Assembly (NCBI RefSeq): GCF_029626035.1
Contig: NZ_JARUBE010000003.1
Location: 3,162,001 to 3,226,000, forward strand
DNA: 64,000 nucleotides
Direction of reading: 5' to 3'
Origin: Micromonospora sp. WMMD980
GTDB lineage: Bacteria; Actinomycetota; Actinomycetes; Mycobacteriales; Micromonosporaceae
This document shows, one piece after another, positions 50,191-58,845 of this stretch. Each line of letters begins with the position of its first letter. Positions within the stretch are counted from its first letter, which is position 1. Position numbers and translations under genes: made by a program. The notes beneath the pieces were generated by a model. That model had not been told where the DNA came from and did no database searches. It saw only the letters and a list, made by a program, of their open reading frames with translations.

Positions 50191-51663
50191 ATGACGCCAT
50201 CCCTCGACACGTCGCACTCCACCGCGAACGGCCGCCCCACGGCCGGCCGTGGTCGTCGTCCGCATCTCATCTACCTGGCCATCGGGTTCCCGCCGGCGGC
50301 CAAGAGCTGCGCCTACCGGATGCGGGAGACGGCCAACCAGTTCCGCCGGATCGGCTGGGACGTCACCGTGGTGACGATCACCGCCGCCTCCTGGGAGCGG
50401 GACTCGGGCCTCGACTACAGCCTCCTCGACCAGGTCGATCCCGAGATCAAGGTCGTGGAGCTGCCGCTGGCCCGGGAAGACCTCGAGACGGACCTCCGCC
50501 AGTTCAGCGAGGAGCGCGCGCTGCGCCCGGCCAAGTGGCTGACCAACCTGCGCAAGCGGGAGAAGCGGATCTTCCCGGAGCCGGTGTTCGGCAGCTGGCG
50601 CGGCGCGCTGGAGCGGGCGGTCCTCGACGTCCACCGCCAGCACCCGGCCGACCTGCTGCTGGCCAGTTGCGTGCCCTACGTCAACCTGGCCGCGGCCTGG
50701 AAGCTGTGGGAGCTGCACGGCGTGCCCTACGCGGTGGACTTCCGCGACGGCTGGTCGATCGACGTGGTCAACGGCGGTCAGGCCTTCACCCCCGACTCCG
50801 AGGCGGGGCTCTGGGAGCGCCGGATCCTGGACCACTGCCAGTCGCTCTGGGTGGTCAACGACCCGATCGCCGACCACTACCGGGCGCGTTACCCGCACGT
50901 GGCGGACCGGGTGCACGTGGTGCGCAACGGCTACGACCGGGACAGCGTCCCGGCGATCCGCCCGCGCCAGCCCGACCCGGAGGCCGGTCTGACCTTCGGC
51001 TACCTGGGCACCGTCAACTACACCACCCACCAGCTCGGCGTGGTGCTCGACGCGTGGCGCGAGGCCCGCAAGCAGGAGCCGCTGCTGCGCAACGCCCGGT
51101 TCGAGATCCGCGGGCACATCGGCGCCGGCGCGAACCGGGAGGCGAACGGCCTGACCGAGCTGATCCGCGAGGCCGCGGCCGACGGCGTCTCCTTCGGCGG
51201 CCCGGTGCGCAAGGCGGAGGTCGCCGAGACGTACGGCGGCTGGGACGCCCTGGTGCTGATCCTGATCGGCGGCCGGTACGTCACCTCCGGCAAGGTCTAC
51301 GAGTACATGGCGACCGGCCTGCCGATCGTCTCGGTGCACGAGGTCGACCACGACGCCTCCCGGGTCCTCGACGGACACCCGCTGTGGACGGGTGCCTGCG
51401 GCCTGGACGAGCTGCGCCTGGTGGAGAGCTTCCGCGCGGCCGCCCGGATGGTCGTGGAGGCCACCGACGAGCAGCGGGCCGGGGTCCGGCACCACGCCGA
51501 CCCGTTCACCCGGGAGATCCTGATGCGCAACGCGGTCGCGCAACTGGCGGCGCACGCCCTGGCGGCACCGCACGACCTGCCGGTCAACGGCGCGGTGGTG
51601 CATCCGTCGGCGGCGGGCGTGACGATGGAGCAGGACGAGCGATCCGGTGGGGTGCGCGCATGA
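50191..51663 (+). CDS. Glycosyltransferase, GT4-like
   Basis: The 490-aa protein has a short disordered lead, then LIYLAIGFPPAAKSCAYRMRE, typical of the N-terminal domain of GT4 enzymes that begin with an -FPP- loop. VDFRDGWSIDVVNGG and VRNGYDRDSVPA are in the linker region, and FGYLGTVNYTTHQLGVVLDA opens the second domain. The late acidic site is in TSGKVYEYMATGLPIVSV. The ATG at 50191 is chosen; an upstream GTG (50152) would add 13 residues. The stop overlaps the next gene as ATGA. Acceptor and donor unknown, with ManNAc3NAcA as a possible donor sugar. Confidence 0.8.
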   Translation: MTPSLDTSHSTANGRPTAGRGRRPHLIYLAIGFPPAAKSCAYRMRETANQFRRIGWDVTVVTITAASWERDSGLDYSLLDQVDPEIKVVELPLAREDLETDLRQFSEERALRPAKWLTNLRKREKRIFPEPVFGSWRGALERAVLDVHRQHPADLLLASCVPYVNLAAAWKLWELHGVPYAVDFRDGWSIDVVNGGQAFTPDSEAGLWERRILDHCQSLWVVNDPIADHYRARYPHVADRVHVVRNGYDRDSVPAIRPRQPDPEAGLTFGYLGTVNYTTHQLGVVLDAWREARKQEPLLRNARFEIRGHIGAGANREANGLTELIREAAADGVSFGGPVRKAEVAETYGGWDALVLILIGGRYVTSGKVYEYMATGLPIVSVHEVDHDASRVLDGHPLWTGACGLDELRLVESFRAAARMVVEATDEQRAGVRHHADPFTREILMRNAVAQLAAHALAAPHDLPVNGAVVHPSAAGVTMEQDERSGGVRA

Positions 51664-53786
51664 GCAACGTGTTGCTGGTGACGGGGGTCGCCCCGCAGGC
51701 CGGAATTCTCAGCACGGCGGTGCAGCGGCTGCGTGAGGCAGGCGCCCGCGTCCACCTGGTCGGCGCGCTCAACCAGGACGAGATGGCGGAGGATCTGCAC
51801 CTCGACGGGGTGTGTGCGCTTCCGGCGGACATCGCGAAGGACTCGCCGACGCGCACCCTGGCCCGGCAGGTCCCCGGGGAGCGGGTGTGGAGCCGGATCC
51901 GGCGGGAGCCCTGGGCCCGGGAGCAGGCCCGCACCGCCGACGTCCTGGTCGCCCTCGACGCGCACGCGGTCTACACGGTGTGGCGGTTCGCCCAGCGCAA
52001 CCGGTCCGCCGACGCCCGCTACGGCATCCAGGCCGCGGTGCAGGCGCTCGCCGACCGCAAGGACCGCAACGGCACCGGGCCGCTCCAGCGTCTGGCCAAC
52101 GGCATCCCGTCCACCGCGCTGGTGCGGCAGAGCGTGAACCGGTTGATCAGTGGCGCGCCACGGGCCGCGGTGAACGCGGTGACCGCCCGCCCGATCATGC
52201 GCAGCAAGGCCGGCACCCAGCTCTGGCTGACCGCGCTGAAGGCGCCGAAGATGCCCGACTCGATGCGTACCAAGGTCGCCCGGCAGGTTGCCAAGGGCAT
52301 GGCCTGGGCGGACCGGCCCGAGGGTGAGGCGATGGTCCTCACCGCCACGGCGAGCAAGCTCCGCACGCCGGCCGCGCGGGCCCGGATGCTCGGTGAGGCG
52401 GCGAGTCGCGAGCTCAAGGCGGGCATGCCGCCGCGTGACCTGGACGGCGCGGTGGAGGCCCTGCTGAAGGTGGCCGACCAGCGGCACCGGGCGGACGAGA
52501 ACGTGGCCGCGGCGGACCTGCTGAACCGGGCCATGACGCTGGCCTTCGACCGGGTGTTGCACATCGACCAGCTCACCTCGCCCCTGGCCGAGGACCCGGA
52601 GGGCTTCGTCGCGCCGTTCCGCCGCTCGCTGGCGGCGACCACGGTGGCGAGCCCACGGGGCCGGCTCCAGCCGGCGGCGCCGCCGCCGACCGACCGGCCG
52701 CTGCGTCTGTTGATCGCCACCAGCGCCAACGACAACTTCCTGAAGCTGATCCGGTCCTACTACGACGCGCACCCGCAGGTCGAGGTCCGCTTCGTCGACC
52801 TGGCGGCGAACGCCGCGCTGAAGAGCGTCACCTGGGCGTCGAAGCCGATGCTGGAGCACCGCCTGTCGGCCGACTCCACGGCCTACGGCGACAAGGCCGA
52901 GGAGCGGCTGCGCCCCTACCTCGACTGGGCGGACACGGTCTTCGTGGACTGGTGCGTGGCGCCGGCGGCGCTGTTCACCATGGTGGACCCGGGCACCACC
53001 CGGATCATCGTCCGCCTGCACAGCTATGAGGCGCTGTCGCGCTGGCCCTACATGGTGGACTTCTCCCGGATCGACGACCTGGTCTTCGTGGCCGATCACA
53101 TCCGGGATCTCACCACCACCCTGGTGCCCTACCTGAAGGGCCCCGACGGGCCGCGCATGCACGTGCTGGACAACGCGATGGACCTGCGCGGGTTCCAGAT
53201 CGACAAGCCGTCGGAGGCCCGCTTCCAGCTCGGCATGGTGGGCATCAGCCAGGTCGCCAAGGACCCGCGCTGGGCGATCGAGGTGCTGCGGCTGCTGCGC
53301 AAGCGCGACGAGCGGTACCGACTGCTGCTGGTGGGCGGCGACATGAACCCCAACGTGAGCGTGGCCAGCCGGGACTACCTGGAGGCGTTCAACCGCGACG
53401 TGCGGGAGTTCGAGGCGGACGGCGCGGTGCGCCGGCTCGGGCCCACCAGCGAGGTGCCGAAGATGCTCAGCGACATCGGCGTCATCATCAGCTCGTCGGT
53501 GCGTGAGGGCTGCCACTGCGGTCTGATGGAGGGCGCGGCCAGCGGCGCCGTCCCGGTGGTGCGCGACTGGCCGTTCTTCGCCGGGCGGCCGAACAGCGCC
53601 CGCACGCTCTATCCGAACGGCTGGGTGATCGGCAGTCCGGAGGAGGCGGTGGAGCGGATCCTGGCGACCACCGCCACCGAGGAGACCTGGCGCGCCGCCG
53701 GTCGCGACGCGTCGGCGTACGCGCTGCGGGAGTGGGACTGGTCGGTGGTGCAGCACCACTTCGACCGGCTGCTGCTCGAGTCCTGA
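51660..53786 (+). CDS. Large glycosyltransferase with an unusual N-terminal half
   Basis: The product is 708 aa, about twice a usual GT4. Residues 1-100 look like a Rossmann half (VLLVTGVAPQAGILSTAVQRL). Residues about 100-320 are helical, with many Lys, Arg and Ala, and match nothing I know. From 345 a GT-B-like pair of domains appears: LRLLIATSANDNFLKLIRSY, VFVDWCVAPAALF, VRLHSYEALSRWPYMVDF, then LGMVGISQVAKDPRWAIEVL. The end SSVREGCHCGLMEGAASGAVPV holds the donor-site acidic residue. ATGA coupling with the previous gene suggests the two transferases act in sequence. A strong terminator follows. Confidence 0.72.
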   Translation: MSNVLLVTGVAPQAGILSTAVQRLREAGARVHLVGALNQDEMAEDLHLDGVCALPADIAKDSPTRTLARQVPGERVWSRIRREPWAREQARTADVLVALDAHAVYTVWRFAQRNRSADARYGIQAAVQALADRKDRNGTGPLQRLANGIPSTALVRQSVNRLISGAPRAAVNAVTARPIMRSKAGTQLWLTALKAPKMPDSMRTKVARQVAKGMAWADRPEGEAMVLTATASKLRTPAARARMLGEAASRELKAGMPPRDLDGAVEALLKVADQRHRADENVAAADLLNRAMTLAFDRVLHIDQLTSPLAEDPEGFVAPFRRSLAATTVASPRGRLQPAAPPPTDRPLRLLIATSANDNFLKLIRSYYDAHPQVEVRFVDLAANAALKSVTWASKPMLEHRLSADSTAYGDKAEERLRPYLDWADTVFVDWCVAPAALFTMVDPGTTRIIVRLHSYEALSRWPYMVDFSRIDDLVFVADHIRDLTTTLVPYLKGPDGPRMHVLDNAMDLRGFQIDKPSEARFQLGMVGISQVAKDPRWAIEVLRLLRKRDERYRLLLVGGDMNPNVSVASRDYLEAFNRDVREFEADGAVRRLGPTSEVPKMLSDIGVIISSSVREGCHCGLMEGAASGAVPVVRDWPFFAGRPNSARTLYPNGWVIGSPEEAVERILATTATEETWRAAGRDASAYALREWDWSVVQHHFDRLLLES

Positions 53787-53798
53787 CCGCTCGACGAC

Positions 53799-53834
53799 GA
53801 GAGGGCCCCACCGGCTGACCGGTGGGGCCCTCTC
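53799..53834. terminator. Bidirectional hairpin terminator
   Basis: GAGAGGGCCCCACCGG (53799-53814) pairs perfectly over 16 bp with 53819-53834 around CTGA. It separates the convergent glycosyltransferase and galE genes. Confidence 0.82.
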
Positions 53835-53847
53835 TCGTGCGGGTGGC

Positions 53848-54885
53848 TCAGCGCGGAGCGGGCACGCGCGCCGCCCCGACCGCGTCGTCCGCCGGGCCGA
53901 GCAGTTCGTCCCGCAGCTCGGCCCACTGGAGCGAGTGCTGGATGCCCTCGGCGAGGGTGAGCGTCGGCGCCCAGCCGAGATGGTGGCGGGCCCGGTCGCT
54001 GCGGGTGTAGGTGCCGGCCGAGTCACCGGGCCGGCGCGGCGCCACCACCGTCGGGATGGGCCGGCCGAGCACTGTGGTGAAGGCGTCCAGCAACTCCCGC
54101 ACCGTCGTGCCGTCACCGGTGCCGAGGTTGAACACCTCGTACCGGCGGTCGCCGGCGAGCACGGTGTCGAACCGGCGCAGCGCCTCGACGTGGGCCTGCG
54201 CGAGGTCCCACACGTGCACGTAGTCGCGGATGCCCGAGCCGTCCCGGGTCGGCCAGTCGACGCCGGTGACCTGGAACGTGGTGCCGGTGCGGGCCGACTC
54301 GATCATCTTGCCGAGCACGTGCGACGGGCGCGGCAGTTGCAGGCCGGTGCGCATCTTCGGGTCGGCGCCGACCGGGTTGAAGTAGCGCAGCGAGATCACC
54401 CGCAGGGGGTACGCGCGGGCGCTGTCCGCCAGCACCCGCTCGACCATCGCCTTGCTCTCCCCGTACGGGCTGGTGGCCGCGACCGGGGAGGTCTCGTCGA
54501 CCGCGAAGTCGTCCCCCGGCTGGTAGATCGCCGCCGAGGAGCTGAACAGGAACCGCCCGCACCCGTTGGCCACCAGCGCGTCGAGGAAGTCGACGGTCTT
54601 GCCGACGTTCTCCCGGTAGTAGCGCAGCGGGTGCTGGACCGAGTCCGGCACCACGATGAGCGCGGCGCAGTGCACCGCGGCCTCGATGTCCGGGTGCTCG
54701 GCGAAGATCCGGTCGACCAGCGCCGAGTCGGCGATGTCGCCGCGGTAGAAGATGCGGTTCTCGACGAACTCCGCCCGCCCGGTGCTGAGATTGTCCAGGA
54801 TCACCGGGGTGATGCCGGCATCCAGGCAGGCCGAGGCGATGGTGCTGCCGATGAAGCCGGCGCCGCCAGCGATCAGAACCTTCAC
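53848..54885 (-). CDS. galE: UDP-glucose/UDP-GlcNAc 4-epimerase
   Basis: The 345-aa SDR enzyme interconverts UDP-glucose and UDP-galactose (or the GlcNAc/GalNAc pair). The NAD motif is VLIAGGAGFIGSTIA (3-17). LDNLSTGR and the active-site set FSSSAAIYQP (Ser) with TSPYGESKAMVER (Tyr, Lys) are intact. LRYFNPVGADP is the family's substrate-loop motif. The GTG at 54885 has GGAG seven bases upstream. It follows the WbpB-like gene with a two-base gap in an operon of three (wbpE, wbpB, galE). Confidence 0.92.
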   Translation of the reverse strand: MKVLIAGGAGFIGSTIASACLDAGITPVILDNLSTGRAEFVENRIFYRGDIADSALVDRIFAEHPDIEAAVHCAALIVVPDSVQHPLRYYRENVGKTVDFLDALVANGCGRFLFSSSAAIYQPGDDFAVDETSPVAATSPYGESKAMVERVLADSARAYPLRVISLRYFNPVGADPKMRTGLQLPRPSHVLGKMIESARTGTTFQVTGVDWPTRDGSGIRDYVHVWDLAQAHVEALRRFDTVLAGDRRYEVFNLGTGDGTTVRELLDAFTTVLGRPIPTVVAPRRPGDSAGTYTRSDRARHHLGWAPTLTLAEGIQHSLQWAELRDELLGPADDAVGAARVPAPR

Positions 54886-54887
54886 GG

Positions 54888-55898
54888 TCAGCTCCGCGCC
54901 GCCGGCGGGATGGCCACCGTGACGCGCTCGGTCGCGGACCGCAGCACCGCGCCGGCCACGTCGACGGTCCGCAGGCCCTGCCGCAGGGTGACGATGTCGC
55001 TCTCCTTGCCCTCGACCGCGTCGCGGAACCGCTCGTGCTCCACCAGCAGCGGCTCCCGCTTGGGAATGGCGAAGCGGACCATGTCGCCCTCGGCCACGCC
55101 CCGGAACGCGCGCAGCGCCTCCCACTCGGTGTCGATGGCGGCGTTGGCGTAGAAGGTGAGGTCCGCGGTGAGCGTGTCGGCGACGAAGCAGCCCTTGTCG
55201 CCGGTGACCACGGTGGACCGCTCCTTGAGCGGGCTCAGCCAGTTGACCAGGTGGTTGACCATCGTGCCGTCGCTGAGCTGGCCGACCACGGCCACCATGT
55301 CCTCGTGCAGCCGGCCGCTGCGCGAGACGGTGTGCGCGGACACGGAGGTGTATTCCCGGCCGGTGACCCAGGCGGTCAGGTCGATGTCGTGGGTGGCCAG
55401 GTCCATCACCACGCCGACGTCGGCGATCCGGTGCGGGAACGGGCCCTGGCGCCGGGTGACGACCTGGAACACCTCGCCCAGCTCGCCGGCCTCCAGCCGG
55501 GTCCGCAGGCTCTGCAGGGCGGGGTTGTAGCGCTCGATGTGCCCCACCCCGGCCACCAGGCCGGCGGCCTCGAACGCCTCGACCAGCTTCGTGGCGGCCT
55601 CGACGGACTGGGCCAGCGGCTTCTCGATCAGCGCGCAGACGCCGTTGGCGGCCAACTCCAGGCCGACCTTCTCGTGCAGCGCGGTCGGGCAGGCGACCAC
55701 CGCGTAGTCGACGCCCAGGGCGATGAGGTCGCTCACCTCGGGTACGACCGGCGCGCGCAGCGTGCCGGTCACGTCGCCGGCCGGGTCGACCACGCCGACC
55801 AGCTCGACACCGTCCAGGTTCGACAGCACCCGGGCGTGGTTGCGCCCCATGGCGCCGAGGCCGATCAGGCCGGCCCGCAGCTTGCGTCCCTCGCTCAT
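54888..55898 (-). CDS. wbpB: WbpB-like NAD-dependent sugar oxidoreductase (Gfo/Idh/MocA)
   Basis: The 336-aa enzyme has a Rossmann N-terminus (LRAGLIGLGAMGRNHARVL) and the family signature YAVVACPTALHEKVGLELAANG followed by CALIEKPLAQS, with the conserved Lys of EKP. GHIERYNPALQSL and DLATHDIDLTAWV with its His complete the site. WbpB oxidises C3 of UDP-GlcNAcA, whose product is then aminated by WbpE. That partner gene overlaps its start as ATGA, a pairing that supports this assignment. Other Gfo/Idh/MocA reactions remain possible. Confidence 0.85.
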   Translation of the reverse strand: MSEGRKLRAGLIGLGAMGRNHARVLSNLDGVELVGVVDPAGDVTGTLRAPVVPEVSDLIALGVDYAVVACPTALHEKVGLELAANGVCALIEKPLAQSVEAATKLVEAFEAAGLVAGVGHIERYNPALQSLRTRLEAGELGEVFQVVTRRQGPFPHRIADVGVVMDLATHDIDLTAWVTGREYTSVSAHTVSRSGRLHEDMVAVVGQLSDGTMVNHLVNWLSPLKERSTVVTGDKGCFVADTLTADLTFYANAAIDTEWEALRAFRGVAEGDMVRFAIPKREPLLVEHERFRDAVEGKESDIVTLRQGLRTVDVAGAVLRSATERVTVAIPPAARS

Positions 55899-57004
55899 CG
55901 GGCGCCCCCGGCCAGGTTCGCGCCCTCGGCGATCCGCTCCAGCTCGGACTGGGTCAGCGACGGGTGCACCGGCAGCGAGACCACCTCGGCGGCGGCCCGC
56001 TCGGTCTCCGGCAGGTCCCACGGGCCCGGCGTGCCGGCCTCGGTCAGGTAGGGCTTGAGCCGGTGGATCGGGGTCGGGTAGTAGACCGCGTTGCCGATGC
56101 CCAGCTCGGTGAGGCGGGCCTGAGCGGCGTCGCGGTCGCCGGTCACCCGCACCGTGTACTGGTGGTAGACGTGCTTCGCGCCGTCGGCGACCGGCGGGGT
56201 GACCATGCCGGTGATGGCGGAGTCGAGGAACTTGGCGTTGGCGCGGCGCTGCTCGGTCCAGTCGGCGAGCTGGGTGAGCTGCACCCGGCCGATCGCGGCG
56301 GCGACGTCGGTCATCCGCATGTTGGCGCCGACGATCTCGTTGGCGTACCGCTGCTCCATGCCCTGGTTGCGCAGCAGCCGCAGGGTGCGGGCCAGCTCGG
56401 CGTCGGCGGTGGTGATCATGCCGCCTTCGAGCGAGTGCATGTTCTTGGTCGGGTAGAAGCTGAAGCAGCCGGCGGTGCCGAACGCGCCGACCGGGGTGCC
56501 GTTCAGCTCGGCGCCGTGGGCCTGGGCGGCGTCCTCGACGACGGCCAGGCCGTGCCGCTGCGCGATCTCCATGATCCGGTCCATCGCGGCGGGGTGGCCG
56601 TAGAGGTGCACCGGCATGATGCCCACGGTCTTCGGCGTGATCGCGGCGGCGACCGCCTCCGGGTCGACGCAGAAGCTGCCCGGCTCGATGTCCACGAAGA
56701 CGGGCTCGGCGCCGACCAGCCGGACCGCGTTGCCGCTGGCCGCGAACGAGAACGACGGGACGATGACCTCGTCGCCGGGGCCGAACCCGAGCGCCATCAG
56801 GGTGAGCTGGAGAGCCGAGGTGCCGGAGTTGACGGCGACGCAGTGCCGCCCGGCGACCAGGTCACCGAACTCCTCCTCGAACGCCGCGACCTCGGGGCCC
56901 TGCACGACCCGGCCGCTCCGCAGCACCCGGACAGCCGCCTCGATCTCGGCCTCGCCGATGATCGGTCGTGCTGGGGGAATGAACTCTGGATGCGGCCCGA
57001 CCAT
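55895..57004 (-). CDS. wbpE: WbpE-like PLP-dependent aminotransferase (DegT/DnrJ/EryC1)
   Basis: The 369-aa protein has IPPARPIIGEAEIEAAVRVL, then SGRVVQGPEVAAFEEEF as in WbpE-type enzymes, NSGTSALQLTL, VVEDAAQAHGA and FYPTKNMHSLEGGM with the PLP lysine. WbpE uses glutamate to make UDP-GlcNAc3NA from the 3-keto uronic acid. It is the first gene of the operon with WbpB and GalE. The ATG at 57004 has AGGAGGAAG upstream. This is distinct from the EpsN/PglE-type aminotransferase at 8122-9270. Confidence 0.87.
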   Translation of the reverse strand: MVGPHPEFIPPARPIIGEAEIEAAVRVLRSGRVVQGPEVAAFEEEFGDLVAGRHCVAVNSGTSALQLTLMALGFGPGDEVIVPSFSFAASGNAVRLVGAEPVFVDIEPGSFCVDPEAVAAAITPKTVGIMPVHLYGHPAAMDRIMEIAQRHGLAVVEDAAQAHGAELNGTPVGAFGTAGCFSFYPTKNMHSLEGGMITTADAELARTLRLLRNQGMEQRYANEIVGANMRMTDVAAAIGRVQLTQLADWTEQRRANAKFLDSAITGMVTPPVADGAKHVYHQYTVRVTGDRDAAQARLTELGIGNAVYYPTPIHRLKPYLTEAGTPGPWDLPETERAAAEVVSLPVHPSLTQSELERIAEGANLAGGAR

Positions 57005-57155
57005 GGGGCTTCCTCCTGTCGACGTGACTGTGGGGGGATGTTTCGGGGGGATGGTAACGGTCTGGGGGACAGGCGCTGACTTCGCGCTCAGTGTCCGACC
57101 CGATGTCGCGCACTGTTCATGATCGGCGACCGGGCGTCGGTGGCCTCGTCGTGCC

Positions 57156-57788
57156 TCACACTTCCACCTCGTCGCGGACGGGCTCCACGCATGCTACCCG
57201 CAGCGCCGCGACGATCGCGGCGGCCATCCGAGGCACCTCCGCGGTCTTGAGCGAAGCCCGGGAGATGGCCATCCGCCAGTAGATCGGCCCGACGATCAGG
57301 TCGACCGCCGCACGCCGGTCGGTGTCCGGCGACAGCTCGCCGCGCTCGACCGCGCGGCCGATCAGGATCCGGCCGACGGCCTGCTGGTAGTCGTCCAGCG
57401 CGGCCTGGAGCTTCTCCCCGATCTGCGGGTTGCGGGCCGCCTCGGCGAGCAGGTCCGGGATGATCTGCGCGGCCAGCCGGTGACGCAGCGCACGCGCCAT
57501 CACGTGCAGCAGGATCTCCAGGTCCCCGAGCAGGCTTCCGGTGTCCAGCAGGGGCAGGTTGCGCCCGGCCACCGCGGAGACCATGTCCAGGACCAGGTCG
57601 AGCTTGGAACGCCAGCGGCGGTAGATGGCGGTCTTGCTCACCCCGGCCCGCCGGGCCACCGCCTCGATCGACAGGCGTCCGTAGCCCACCTCGGCCAGCT
57701 CCTGCATCACGGCGGCGCGGATGGCACTGGTGATCTCCCCGCGCAGCACCGCCGCGCCGGCCGGGGCACGCCTCTTCTCGGTCGTCAC
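57156..57788 (-). CDS. TetR-family transcriptional regulator
   Basis: The 210-aa regulator has an N-terminal helix-turn-helix at about residues 35-65 (GYGRLSIEAVARRAGVSKTAIYRRWRSK). The C-terminal ligand domain is all-helical, with LLAEAARNPQIGEKLQAAL and DLIVGPIYWRMAISR, as in TetR_C_16-type regulators. It diverges from the exporter genes and an inverted repeat lies between them, so it probably controls the export operon and itself. A -10-like TACATT on its strand ends seven bases before the GTG, suggesting a leaderless message. Ligand unknown. Confidence 0.9.
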   Translation of the reverse strand: MTTEKRRAPAGAAVLRGEITSAIRAAVMQELAEVGYGRLSIEAVARRAGVSKTAIYRRWRSKLDLVLDMVSAVAGRNLPLLDTGSLLGDLEILLHVMARALRHRLAAQIIPDLLAEAARNPQIGEKLQAALDDYQQAVGRILIGRAVERGELSPDTDRRAAVDLIVGPIYWRMAISRASLKTAEVPRMAAAIVAALRVACVEPVRDEVEV

Positions 57789-57802
57789 GTGGAACAATGT
57801 AG

Positions 57803-57823
57803 CGCAACGACGGTACGGTTGCG
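57803..57823. promoter_or_regulatory. Candidate TetR operator
   Basis: CGCAAC (57803-57808) and its complement GTTGCG (57818-57823) are separated by nine bases (GACGGTACG). The right arm overlaps the -35 hexamer of the exporter promoter and the left arm is next to the -10 of tetR, so a bound regulator could block both. Confidence 0.5.
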
Positions 57824-57847
57824 TCCCGACGTTCGGTGGACTACCTT
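57819..57847 (+). promoter_or_regulatory. Candidate promoter for the TagGH-like export genes
   Basis: TTGCGT (57819-57824) and TACCTT (57842-57847) are separated by 17 bases, matching the TTGNNN / TANNNT pattern of actinobacterial vegetative promoters. The 5' leader would be about 90 bases. Confidence 0.42.
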
Positions 57848-57942
57848 CCATGCAGCAGCGAGGCGGCTCCTCCCCGCCCGGCCACGCTGGATGTCTTCAC
57901 CGCACTGCTCCCCATCAGCACGAAAGATCGGAGCGCCTGATC

Positions 57943-58845
57943 ATGGCCAACACCGCGGTGGCCGATCCCGAATCCGGACTGACCCGGGCCCAACTGGCCC
58001 AGCGGTACGGGCTTCGGGTCGCCGGCGAGCGCCCGCCACTGGCCGAGTACGCCCGCCGGTTGTGGGCGTACCGGCACTTCATGACCGCGTACTCGCGGGC
58101 GAAGGTCGCCTCCTCGCTGAGCAACACCCAACTCGGCCAGCTCTGGCAGGTGCTGACGCCGCTGACCAACGCGGCGGTCTACTACCTGATCTTCGGCGTG
58201 ATCCTGTCCCAGCACCGGAACGTGTCGAACTTCATCGCGTACCTCTGCACCGGTGTGTTCATCTTCATGTTCACCCAGACCGCGGTGTCGAACGGGACCA
58301 GCGCGATCACCAGCAACCTGGGCCTGATCCGGGCGCTCCAGTTCCCCCGGGCCGCGCTGCCGATCACGGTCACCCTGGTCCAGCTCCAGCAGTTGCTCAT
58401 GTCCATGGTGGTGCTGGCCGCCATCGTGCTGCTCACCGGCGAGCCGCTCACCTTCCGGTGGCTGTTCATCGCGCCGACGCTGGTGCTCCAGACGATCTTC
58501 AACATCGGGTTGTCCATGGTGATGGCCCGGATCGGCTCGAAGGTCACCGACCTGCGGCAGATCATGCCGTTCGTGATGCGGACCTGGCTGTACGCCTCCG
58601 GCGTCCTCTACCCGGTCAGGTTGTTCCGGCAGCACCTGCCCGAGTGGGCGGCGAACCTGCTGGAGTGCAACCCGCCGCTGGTCTTCATCGAGCTGGCCCG
58701 GCACGCGCTGCTCGACTCCCACCAGCAGAACCTGGTCTCCTCCCCCACCAAGCTCTGGCTGCTCGCGGCGGGCTGGGCCGTGGTGGTGGGCATCGGCGGT
58801 TTCGTCTACTTCTGGCGCGGAGAGAAGGAGTACGGCCGTGGCTGA
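57943..58845 (+). CDS. tagG: ABC-2 type polysaccharide/teichoic acid exporter, permease (TagG-like)
   Basis: The 300-aa permease has a soluble head of about 70 residues, then six membrane segments. The conserved entry SSLSNTQLGQLWQVLTPLTN and YYLIFGVIL are the signature of TagG/Wzm-type ABC-2 permeases. RALQFPRAALPITVTLVQL and VLYPVRLFRQHLPEW also fit. It forms the channel that takes a lipid-linked polymer out of the cell. GGAG lies ten bases before the ATG. The ATPase gene overlaps its end by eight bases. Export of another polysaccharide (Wzm role) is possible, but the CDP-ribitol and TagF-like genes next door favour a teichoic polymer. Confidence 0.87.
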   Translation: MANTAVADPESGLTRAQLAQRYGLRVAGERPPLAEYARRLWAYRHFMTAYSRAKVASSLSNTQLGQLWQVLTPLTNAAVYYLIFGVILSQHRNVSNFIAYLCTGVFIFMFTQTAVSNGTSAITSNLGLIRALQFPRAALPITVTLVQLQQLLMSMVVLAAIVLLTGEPLTFRWLFIAPTLVLQTIFNIGLSMVMARIGSKVTDLRQIMPFVMRTWLYASGVLYPVRLFRQHLPEWAANLLECNPPLVFIELARHALLDSHQQNLVSSPTKLWLLAAGWAVVVGIGGFVYFWRGEKEYGRG

